Below, piece after piece: positions 1-6,349 of a DNA stretch of 15,155 nt. Numbering within the stretch: the stretch's first letter is position 1; the number at the start of each line of letters is the position of its first letter. The position numbers and the translations under genes were made by a program. Origin of the DNA: JBCDIQ01 sp039024295. GTDB taxonomy: Bacteria > Bacteroidota > Bacteroidia > J057. A model generated the notes under the pieces. It was not told the DNA's origin. It was given only the letters and a program-made list of their open reading frames with translations, and made no database searches. The stretch covers positions 1 to 15,155 of the forward strand of contig JBCDIQ010000106.1 of NCBI GenBank assembly GCA_039024295.1, given 5' to 3'.

Positions 1-702
1 CAATTAATTGCAGAGCAAAATGCCCGAACCCATGACCTGGGCAAGAACCAGCGTCTGGTGAACCAACTCCAAAAGGACCGTCATAGACTCAGTGAGGAAA
101 TTGAACGGCTCCAAATGGACCTCGAAGTTGTCAGGGAGAAAAACGGTCGGCTGAAAGATGAGATTATTCTGCTCACAGATGCGCGGTCTTCTATATTAGG
201 CAAACTTAATTCGTGTAAGAAAGCCAATGAACTGATGGCAGTTGAGTCCACCTCGGAAAGACGTTCGATCATCGACAGTATGAGGCAACAGGTGCATTAC
301 GCCCAGGACTCTATTAACCGGATACATAACCATCACACAAAGGCGCGTACGCTTTGGGTATACAGCCAGGACTCCCTCCAAGAGCAGTTTGATCGGTCTC
401 AACAGCACATTGATAGCCTGCACGAGGTACTTCTGACCCAGCACAAGGCGTACGAATCTTTGACTGAAAGGCTGCTGGTTGAACAACAAAGACTGGATAG
501 CTTCGTGCAGCGCCGTCACCAGCAGACTGACTCTATGCGCTATGAGATTGAATCTTTGAGAAGAATGGTCAGTGTGTTAAACGGGGATGAAACCATGCAG
601 CAGTCTCTTCCTGAGACACCTGTTCGCAGTAACAATTCTCGTTCAACTTATCCGGCTTACAAAGGAAATGGAAGCAGAATGAACGCAAGGGGAGGAGAAT
701 AG
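1..702 (+). CDS. Coiled-coil protein of unknown function, 5' end outside window
   Basis: The frame is open from the first base of the window to the TAG at 700-702, so the gene begins upstream; a GTG at 58 is only the first possible internal start. The visible 233 residues are very rich in Glu, Gln, Arg, Leu and Ser in heptad-like order (for example LQKDRHRLSEEIERLQMDL), which predicts a long alpha-helical coiled coil through roughly the first 195 residues. A low-complexity Ser/Asn/Pro/Gly-rich tail ends the protein. No signal peptide, membrane segment or enzymatic motif is visible in the part present, but the N-terminus is missing. I do not recognise a family. A structural or scaffold role is possible but is inference only. 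The gene converges on the dehydrogenase gene on the other strand, with a bidirectional hairpin between them. Confidence 0.75.
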   Translation, partial: QLIAEQNARTHDLGKNQRLVNQLQKDRHRLSEEIERLQMDLEVVREKNGRLKDEIILLTDARSSILGKLNSCKKANELMAVESTSERRSIIDSMRQQVHYAQDSINRIHNHHTKARTLWVYSQDSLQEQFDRSQQHIDSLHEVLLTQHKAYESLTERLLVEQQRLDSFVQRRHQQTDSMRYEIESLRRMVSVLNGDETMQQSLPETPVRSNNSRSTYPAYKGNGSRMNARGGE

Positions 703-752
703 CGGTTTTCTCCTGGAGTCTATCGCATTTCCCCTAATACAGGTATAATTGC

Positions 753-797
753 AAAAGGCTCAGCAATCAGGCTTTCTGATTGGCTGAGCCTTTTTTT
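753..797. terminator. Bidirectional rho-independent terminator
   Basis: GGCTCAGC (757-764) plus AATCAG (765-770) pairs with CTGATT (776-781) plus GCTGAGCC (783-790), around a 5-base loop and with one bulged G at 782. Seven T follow on the + strand (791-797) and four A precede the stem (753-756), so the hairpin can end transcripts from both converging genes. Confidence 0.88.
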
Positions 798-844
798 ATA
801 GAACACTGGATTGATGGAGTTACCCCAACGCCTTCTGCTAGGGG

Positions 845-2050
845 TTAGCGAAAGGCCGAAATACCTGTTACATCCATTCCAGTAATCAAAAGATGAATAT
901 CATGGGTGCCCTCATAGGTAACCACAGACTCGAGGTTCATCATGTGCCGCATGATGGGGTAATCACCTGTAATTCCCATACCGCCCAGGACCTGGCGAGC
1001 CTCACGGGCAATCTTTAGGGCGTGTTCAACATTGTTTCGTTTGGCCATCGAAATTTGAGAAGTGGTGGCCTTTCCTTGATCCTTGAGCTGTCCCAGCCTG
1101 AAGGCGAGCAACTGCATCTTGGTAATCTCGGTGATCATTTCTGCCAGCTTTTTTTGTGTTAACTGAAAACCAGCAATCGGCCTATCAAATTGGATACGCT
1201 CTTTTGCATAGCGCAAAGCAGTGTAATAACAATCCATGGCTACTCCAATAGCACCCCATGCGATGCCATAGCGAGCTGAATCGAGACACCCCAATGGTGC
1301 CCGCAGTCCAGTGCCATTTGGTAGCAGGTTTTCTTTGGGCACCTTGACATTGTCAAATACCAATTCTCCGGTTGCCGAAGCCCTGAGAGACCATTTGTTA
1401 TGGATTTCGGGCGTGGTAAAGCCTTCCATTCCTCTTTCTACGACCAGCCCCTTGATTCTGCCGTCTTCATTTTTGGCCCATACGACCGCAATATCTGCAA
1501 ATGGAGAATTTGAAATCCAGGTCTTCGCACCATTTAATAGATAATGGTCCCCTTCATCGGTGAAATGAGTTTCCATACCACCAGGGTTGGAGCCATGGTT
1601 AGGCTCGGTAAGCCCAAAGCATCCCATCCACTCTCCACTTGCCAGGCGAGGCAGGTATTTCTGGCGCTGGGCTTCCGTACCGTACGCATAGATGGGGTAC
1701 ATCACCAGTGACCCTTGAACTGAGGCCATGGATCGAAGCCCGGAATCTATTCGCTCTACTTCTTGCATGATGATGCCATAAGAAGTGTAATCCAAGCCAG
1801 GGCATCCATATGCTTCAGGCAAGAATGGCCCAAACATTCCCTGCTCAGCCATGCCGGATATCAGGTGTGTGGGACACGCATTGTTTTGTGCCCATTCATT
1901 TATATGAGGACTCGCATGCTCATTCAGCCATTGTCGGGCACTGTCACGGATGAGCTTTTGCTCTTCTGTTAACCAGTCGTCCAATACATAATAATCCGTC
2001 GCTTCGTAGGGGTGGGCCACCTGGGCCTGAGTAGCTTGATCTGCTAACAT
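845..2050 (-). CDS. gcdH: Glutaryl-CoA dehydrogenase (acyl-CoA dehydrogenase family)
   Basis: This FAD enzyme would oxidise and decarboxylate glutaryl-CoA to crotonyl-CoA in lysine/tryptophan breakdown. The 401-residue protein follows the mammalian enzyme closely: YAYGTEAQRQKYLP at 121-134, GCFGLTEPNHGS at 143-154, NGAKTWISNSP at 173-183, SLRASATGELVFD at 221-233 and RNNVEHALKIARE at 338-350. The catalytic base is the Glu in TYEGTHDIH (E380). E99 and R106 in ERIDSGLR match Glu87 and Arg94 of human GCDH, and Y379 matches Tyr369, which points to the decarboxylating type. I chose the ATG at 2050, not the upstream one at 2200, because 401 residues fits the family, the extra 50 residues look non-coding, and a good -7 promoter element lies inside that extension. 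Family assignment is secure; the exact substrate is very likely but untested. Confidence 0.9.
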   Translation of the reverse strand: MLADQATQAQVAHPYEATDYYVLDDWLTEEQKLIRDSARQWLNEHASPHINEWAQNNACPTHLISGMAEQGMFGPFLPEAYGCPGLDYTSYGIIMQEVERIDSGLRSMASVQGSLVMYPIYAYGTEAQRQKYLPRLASGEWMGCFGLTEPNHGSNPGGMETHFTDEGDHYLLNGAKTWISNSPFADIAVVWAKNEDGRIKGLVVERGMEGFTTPEIHNKWSLRASATGELVFDNVKVPKENLLPNGTGLRAPLGCLDSARYGIAWGAIGVAMDCYYTALRYAKERIQFDRPIAGFQLTQKKLAEMITEITKMQLLAFRLGQLKDQGKATTSQISMAKRNNVEHALKIAREARQVLGGMGITGDYPIMRHMMNLESVVTYEGTHDIHLLITGMDVTGISAFR

Positions 2051-2138
2051 ATTTCGTTTGTTTTGTTGCGTGGCAAAAAACGAGTTACACAAATACCTCT
2101 TACGGTATAGAGCTAGATATGATATACGTTTTGGAATA

Positions 2139-2169
2139 CAAAGATAGCAGGATTGGGTATCTGGCGAAA
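2139..2169 (-). promoter_or_regulatory. Promoter of the glutaryl-CoA dehydrogenase gene
   Basis: Read on the reverse strand, TATCTTTG (2139-2146) matches the Bacteroidota -7 consensus TAnnTTTG exactly. A TTTC at 2166-2169 lies 19 bases upstream, where a TTTG/TTG -33 element is expected, so the -33 match is only partial. Transcription would begin near 2133, giving an untranslated leader of roughly 80 bases before the ATG at 2050. Confidence 0.55.
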
Positions 2170-2227
2170 ATAAACCCGCTAATTGTAAAATTTTAAGCAA
2201 AAAAATTGCACAACAATCCCGACCTGA

Positions 2228-2259
2228 TTTCAGTATTACCCATTAGATCAATATATTTG
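2228..2259 (+). promoter_or_regulatory. Promoter of clpS
   Basis: TATATTTG (2252-2259) matches the Bacteroidota -7 consensus TAnnTTTG. A TTTC at 2228-2231, 20 bases upstream, is a partial -33 element. The predicted start of transcription near 2265 is only a few bases from the first ATG of clpS (2272), so either the message is nearly leaderless or translation starts at a later ATG (2305, 2314 or 2323). Confidence 0.5.
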
Positions 2260-2271
2260 CGTAATTGGTAA

Positions 2272-2607
2272 ATGTTATCACAGATTCAAGTACAGTCGTT
2301 GTTTATGGAAGCCATGTATAATATGATAGCAGCTGATGTGTTAATCAAAGAACTTGAACAAATAGATGAACAAGTCGGCAGTGCAGATCCGTGTAAACTG
2401 GTGGTCTGGAATGACGAAATCAATACGTTTGACTGGGTCATCCAATCTTTGATGGACATTTGTGATCATTCTCCTGAACAAGCCGAGCAGTGTGCCTGGA
2501 TCATTCATACCAAAGGAAAATATTCCGTTAAGGAAGGCTCCATGAACAAATTGCGCCCCATGCGCGAATCCCTTACTGACCGGGGAATAGGTGCTACCAT
2601 TGAATAG
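2272..2607 (+). CDS. clpS: ATP-dependent Clp protease adaptor ClpS
   Basis: ClpS binds proteins bearing N-end-rule destabilising residues and hands them to ClpAP-type proteases in the cytoplasm. The ClpS core spans about residues 40-111. LVVWNDEINTFDWVI carries the Asn-Asp pair (N47, D48) of the N-degron pocket, and WIIHTKGKYSVKEGS carries the pocket His (H79) and the Lys-Gly turn. The C-terminal helix and strand (LRPMRESLTDRGIGATIE) are typical of the divergent Bacteroidota form. The second pocket Asp of NDD is Glu here (E49). At 111 residues with the first ATG, it is somewhat long; M12, M15 or M18 are alternative starts that would give the more usual 95-100 residues. It is divergent from gcdH and followed after 33 bases, in the same frame, by an acyl-CoA reductase gene that may be co-transcribed. 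Confidence 0.86.
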   Translation: MLSQIQVQSLFMEAMYNMIAADVLIKELEQIDEQVGSADPCKLVVWNDEINTFDWVIQSLMDICDHSPEQAEQCAWIIHTKGKYSVKEGSMNKLRPMRESLTDRGIGATIE

Positions 2608-2640
2608 ATCTTACCATCCCTTGTTACCTCCTTCACATTC

Positions 2641-3639
2641 TTGATTGCTCGTTCCCTTTTGATAGAGAGCCTGATGGCTGTTGGCGGTGCCCTTCGTAAC
2701 CTCCCCGAAGAAACCCTTGAGCTTGCAATCCAGCACAATCCCTGGTTCACTCGCTATTATATTGAGCATGCCCGTGATCAAATTCTTCCCTGGTTTGATC
2801 GAACTAGCCTATCTGAATTTCTGGCATCGTATCCTCAGCCTTCTGGGAACAGGGGAATTATAGGCATAATTACAGCAGGGAACCTCCCGTTTGTAGGACT
2901 CCATGATGTACTGATGGGGGTTCTTTCCGGCAACCAAGTGAGGGTAAAGCTTTCACGTCAGGACAGCGTGTTGATGAACTGGTTCATCCAAACCTGGCAG
3001 GATATATTGCCTGAATTGAGGACCCAATTACAAGTAGTTGAAGCATTCCCTTCCCTCGACTATTTGCTTGCGACAGGATCAGATAACAGTGCCAGGTATT
3101 TCCAGGCGATACAACCGGGGGTAAATGCAATTATTCGTAAGAACAGATTTTCGGTGGCCCGGGTTTCCCCAAATACCTCATCAGAGGAATTTCATGCTTT
3201 AGGTGACGATATATTTCTGTACAATGGATTAGGCTGCAGGAACGTTAGCAACCTTTTCATTGAAGATGGGACAAACCTAACCCTTCTTCAAAAGTCTCTT
3301 ACTGCCTATCCGAAACAGAAACTGAACCCACTTTACCTGAAAAAAGTCAAACAAGAACGAGCGCGTTTGAACCTGAAAGGTGCTGCCTTTCGAGACTGGG
3401 ATAGCATATTAGCAATCTCTAATACCGGGCTTAGCAATATGCCCATGGGATGTTTAAACCTTATAATGGAGAAAGATAGCATCGATTTTAACGGTTTAGT
3501 GCAACAGAATGCCCACCGTATCCAGTGTGCAGTTGGGTTAGTGGAGGCAATAGGTAGCTCACAGGCTCCCCGGTTGCAAGACTTTGCAGATGGGGTTGAT
3601 ACACTTCAAAAATTATTGACTGATTGGAAGCATACCTAA
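2641..3639 (+). CDS. LuxC-like acyl-CoA reductase
   Basis: The protein belongs to the LuxC-type acyl-CoA reductase branch of the aldehyde dehydrogenase fold, which reduces acyl-CoA to fatty aldehyde with NAD(P)H. GIIGIITAGNLPFVGLHDVL (72-91) is the nucleotide-binding loop, LLATGSDNSARYF (142-154) the following conserved segment, and DIFLYNGLGCRNVS (190-203) holds the expected catalytic cysteine, C199. The 332-residue length fits the shorter Bacteroidota members. No ATG exists upstream before the in-frame clpS stop. TTG at 2641 retains the N-terminal helix seen in relatives; ATG at 2674 is the alternative. There are only 33 bases after clpS, so the two are probably one transcript. No luciferase genes are nearby, so bioluminescence is not implied; the physiological substrate is unknown. 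Confidence 0.82.
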   Translation: MIARSLLIESLMAVGGALRNLPEETLELAIQHNPWFTRYYIEHARDQILPWFDRTSLSEFLASYPQPSGNRGIIGIITAGNLPFVGLHDVLMGVLSGNQVRVKLSRQDSVLMNWFIQTWQDILPELRTQLQVVEAFPSLDYLLATGSDNSARYFQAIQPGVNAIIRKNRFSVARVSPNTSSEEFHALGDDIFLYNGLGCRNVSNLFIEDGTNLTLLQKSLTAYPKQKLNPLYLKKVKQERARLNLKGAAFRDWDSILAISNTGLSNMPMGCLNLIMEKDSIDFNGLVQQNAHRIQCAVGLVEAIGSSQAPRLQDFADGVDTLQKLLTDWKHT

Positions 3640-3882
3640 CAGCCAAATCAGACGTGTAAGATTTGTCGATAATTCACTTTCCACCTTATCCACATTCTCT
3701 CCAATTTTACTGATGTAAAAAGAGAATCACTACCACGCTTTCTCTAGGTTCTTTAGCTTCTTTTTTTCAACAATCGTGCAAATAGGCGCGATTCTGGCTA
3801 TAAATTACCATTCAAGCCAACAAGGAAATATCTGAAGCGTTATTTATTGACGTGTGTATAGTTATCCAATCGATCTTCTACC

Positions 3883-5589
3883 ATGAGATTTAACAAGATT
3901 TGGACCCGTTCCCTGACCCTTTTTGTGTGCTTTTTCACCTCATTAATTCTGCAAGCCCAAGACAGCTGGATTGCAACCAATTATTATGGTGTACCCGTGG
4001 GGGATAAGCAGGCCGTATTTTATGACGAGTTCGACAACAATGAAAACAACTGGAACCTCCGTTCCAACCACCTGGACATGTCCATCAGAGAAGGGGAACT
4101 GTATTGCAAGTCACTCAATAGCCGTACATACGTAAAGCGTCGGTACATTCCCTTCAATCAAACTGGAGATTACGAAGTAGAAATCAACCTCCGCTATGTT
4201 AATGGTGGGATGAACCAGCCAATCGGATTAACCTTTGGCAGGGATATCAGAGGAAACGAATACAACTTTTACTTTACTGCTGAAGGCAGGTTCAAGATTA
4301 TGCGTTACCACAATGGTCGCTACCAGAACCTGGTCAACTGGACCAACAGTCCCGCGCTAGATCGGTATTCTTTCAATACCCTAACTGTTCGTAAGATTGA
4401 CAGCAAGTGGTACTTCTTTGTAAACCGAAATTTGGTTCATCAAACAGTTGCTCAATTTCTTTTCGGCTACGACGCTGGATTTACCATCGGCGGAAATATG
4501 ACATTGGAAGTGGATTATCTTCGGGTATCTGAATTACGCCATCGCGACAGCCAGGGACCCTTGGTTTCCATCACTGAGCCAGCATTAAACCCTGACCAAA
4601 AAGTAACCCTTGGCAAAAACCGTCAGGTTATTCGGGGGCGTGTAAAGGATGCATCTGGCATTGCGGAAGTTTTGATAAACGGATACAAAGTGCCCGTATC
4701 TTCAAGCGGCGATTTTTCCGCTACAGTTAAACTTCCAAATGGTACTACCCGGATTGAGGTAAAGGCCAAAGACAACTTTGACAATGTGACTGTCAAGGCC
4801 TTTATGATGGAATATTACGCGCCGGTAGCCGGTGCAACGCCTCCTGCTGGAAAACCAAATCAAAATTTCGGTAAAAAAAGAGGAAAAGATTATTTGTTGA
4901 TGATCGGGATCGACCGGTACAACTATTGGAGCAAGCTTCACAATGCCACCAAGGATTGCCGCGACATTGCAGGCTTGTTGACCACCAAATATCAGTTTGA
5001 TCGTGATCACACTTATATGCTGCTTGACAACCAGGCTACTCGCGAAAATATCATTGAAACATTTGAGACGCTTCAGTCCATCATCACCCCAGACGATAAT
5101 CTCCTGGTATACTACGCCGGTCATGGATACTATGATCCTCAAACTGAGCGTGGGTACTGGGTACCTGTAAATGCTCGTCAGAATAAAACTCCTGATTATA
5201 TCCGTAACTCTACCATACACGATTTTATCAGTGGCATAAACACCCACAACACTTTCCTGATGATTGATGCTTGTTATGCAGGTTCACTCTTTGGCCAGGG
5301 ACGTGGCGTAGTGAATGAAAACTTTCAATCACGCTGGGCTTTTACTTCTGGTGACATTCAGAAGGTATGGGACGGGCAGCCTGGAGAGAACAGTCCATTT
5401 GCTTCTTACCTCTTGGACTACCTCCGGAACAACCGCAAGGCTCGCCTTCGCGCCGATGAGCTGATTGAGCATGTAGCATCAGTGGTAGAGCTGAATACAG
5501 ATCAAAACCCCAAAGGAAGCCCCCTGAGAAATGTGGGCGACAAAGGCGGGGTATTTGTGTTCCATCAGAAAGCATACATGAGAAAATAA
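3883..5589 (+). CDS. Secreted caspase-family (peptidase C14) protein with N-terminal beta-sandwich and Ig-like domains
   Basis: An N-terminal signal peptide (residues 1 to about 26: basic start, hydrophobic core, then LQAQ) sends this 568-residue protein out of the cytoplasm. Residues about 40-217 look like a concanavalin/LamG-type beta sandwich (FYDEFDNNENNW at 46-57, LEVDYLRVSEL at 208-218). Residues about 225-310 form an Ig-like domain (VIRGRVKDASGIAEVLING). A Pro/Gly/Ala linker leads to a caspase p20-type domain from about 334: DYLLMIGIDRYNYW, the catalytic His in VYYAGHG (H414) and the catalytic Cys in MIDACYAGSLF (C464), preceded by D462 as in metacaspases and orthocaspases. The His-Cys dyad is intact, so activity is expected; by family habit it would cleave after basic residues, but that is inference. 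The upstream 243-base gap shows no confident promoter. The gene is monocistronic and ends at a strong terminator. Confidence 0.88.
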   Translation: MRFNKIWTRSLTLFVCFFTSLILQAQDSWIATNYYGVPVGDKQAVFYDEFDNNENNWNLRSNHLDMSIREGELYCKSLNSRTYVKRRYIPFNQTGDYEVEINLRYVNGGMNQPIGLTFGRDIRGNEYNFYFTAEGRFKIMRYHNGRYQNLVNWTNSPALDRYSFNTLTVRKIDSKWYFFVNRNLVHQTVAQFLFGYDAGFTIGGNMTLEVDYLRVSELRHRDSQGPLVSITEPALNPDQKVTLGKNRQVIRGRVKDASGIAEVLINGYKVPVSSSGDFSATVKLPNGTTRIEVKAKDNFDNVTVKAFMMEYYAPVAGATPPAGKPNQNFGKKRGKDYLLMIGIDRYNYWSKLHNATKDCRDIAGLLTTKYQFDRDHTYMLLDNQATRENIIETFETLQSIITPDDNLLVYYAGHGYYDPQTERGYWVPVNARQNKTPDYIRNSTIHDFISGINTHNTFLMIDACYAGSLFGQGRGVVNENFQSRWAFTSGDIQKVWDGQPGENSPFASYLLDYLRNNRKARLRADELIEHVASVVELNTDQNPKGSPLRNVGDKGGVFVFHQKAYMRK

Positions 5590-5617
5590 CGGCAATAGAT
5601 TGCCATACACACGGATG

Positions 5618-5644
5618 CCCGGTATGAAAATACCGGGTTTTTTT
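5618..5644 (+). terminator. Rho-independent terminator of the caspase gene
   Basis: CCCGGTAT (5618-5625) and ATACCGGG (5630-5637) form a perfect 8-bp stem closed by a GAAA tetraloop and followed by seven T (5638-5644), 28 bases after the caspase stop codon. Confidence 0.93.
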
Positions 5645-5725
5645 AATGTTGAGTAAAAGAATGCTGGCGAGGATTGATTAACAAACTTTGCTAACCTTCG
5701 TTATGGGAGCTAAAGATCAGTTTCT

Positions 5726-5983
5726 ATGAATATCTCACTCACGCCTCAGTTAGAAGCATTGGTACAAGAGAAAGTTGCCTCTGGCATGTATAACAGTGCT
5801 AGCGAAGTTATTAGGTAAGCCCTTCGACTATTATCCGACCATGATCAAGTCAAGGCATTGAAAATCCAGCTCATAAAAAAGAATTATCACTTGCCATTGA
5901 GTCCTTAGATCGAAAGGAATACAGCGATAAAAAGTGTCAAAGATATAGCTGATGATATACTTGTGAGGTACGAAAAGAAGTAA
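5726..5983 (+). pseudogene. parD: Broken parD antitoxin gene (one nonsense codon, two single-base indels)
   Basis: ATG at 5726 starts a typical ParD N-terminus (MNISLTPQLEALVQ, then SGMYNSASEVIR), the ribbon-helix-helix DNA-binding part. It stops at TAA 5816-5818 exactly where relatives have Glu (REALRLL here reads R-stop-ALRLL), a one-base change from GAA. The same frame resumes with ALRLLSDHDQVKALKIQLIKK. A missing base in the A run at 5875-5880 then shifts ELSLAIESLDRKEYSDK out of frame, bringing a second stop at 5906, and an extra A in the run at 5929-5933 restores the frame for SVKDIADDILVRYEKK, which ends at TAA 5981. The ancestral protein would be 85 residues. The C-terminal half, which normally neutralises ParE, cannot be made in one piece. 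The next gene starts one base after the old stop, the usual parDE layout. Confidence 0.85.
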
Positions 5984-5984
5984 A

Positions 5985-6293
5985 ATGAAAGTTCTTCTAT
6001 CCAGATATACAGAAAGAGACATAGAACAAATCCTGACCTACACTATCGAAACCTGGGGCATTAGGCAATTCCGAGATGATCAACAGTTATTGGATCTAGC
6101 TATCAAAAAATTAGAAAACTTGCCGAACATAGTTGGCATACGAGATAGAGACGAGTTATTTCCTGGAGCGAGGTCGTTGCCAGTTGGCAAACATGTGATA
6201 TTCTTTCGGGTTAAAGGGAATGAAGTAGAAATAGTAAGGATATTGCACGAGAAAATGCTCCCAGAACGAAACATCCCTGGTGATTACCTTTAG
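5985..6293 (+). CDS. parE: RelE/ParE-family toxin, intact
   Basis: This 102-residue protein matches ParE toxins, which in characterised cases poison DNA gyrase. The N-terminal helical hairpin reads YTERDIEQILTYTIETWG (residues 8-25), and the beta-sheet core reads ARSLPVGKHVIFFRVK followed by VEIVRILHEKMLPE, the standard end of the family with a short extra tail. No stop or frameshift is visible, in contrast to parD just upstream. ATG at 5985 lies one base after the ancestral parD stop, so translation was probably coupled to parD. With parD broken, translation through the operon may be reduced by premature termination, and no ParD would cap the toxin unless another copy exists in the genome. 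The toxin may have lost activity by a subtle substitution; that cannot be judged from sequence alone. Confidence 0.87.
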   Translation: MKVLLSRYTERDIEQILTYTIETWGIRQFRDDQQLLDLAIKKLENLPNIVGIRDRDELFPGARSLPVGKHVIFFRVKGNEVEIVRILHEKMLPERNIPGDYL

Positions 6294-6349
6294 TGCGACA
6301 TCTACCCTGTTTGCGCACTAAGCAAGCGCACGTTTAACCCAAGATCCAC

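Noticed and set aside
2051..2200. N-terminal 50-residue extension of the glutaryl-CoA dehydrogenase
   Set aside because: It has no similarity to the family N-terminus, is rich in Cys/Tyr/Lys without pattern, and contains a -7 promoter element; the protein from ATG 2050 has the normal length.
2641..3639. LuxC similarity as a sign of bioluminescence
   Set aside because: No luxA, luxB, luxD or luxE genes are present; LuxC-type reductases occur widely in non-luminous Bacteroidota.
3640..3882. 243-base gap before the caspase gene as a possible small gene or RNA
   Set aside because: No coding frame, stable hairpin with T run, or clean TAnnTTTG element is visible; TAAGATTTG at 3657-3665 has one base too many in the spacer.
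4702..5247. 181-residue open frame on the reverse strand inside the caspase gene
   Set aside because: It is a shadow of the well-supported caspase frame, has no recognisable motif, and lacks any promoter or partner.
5645..5725. Promoter for parDE
   Set aside because: AAACTTTG (5683-5690 region) lacks the leading T and has no TTG at the right distance, so no confident promoter is called.
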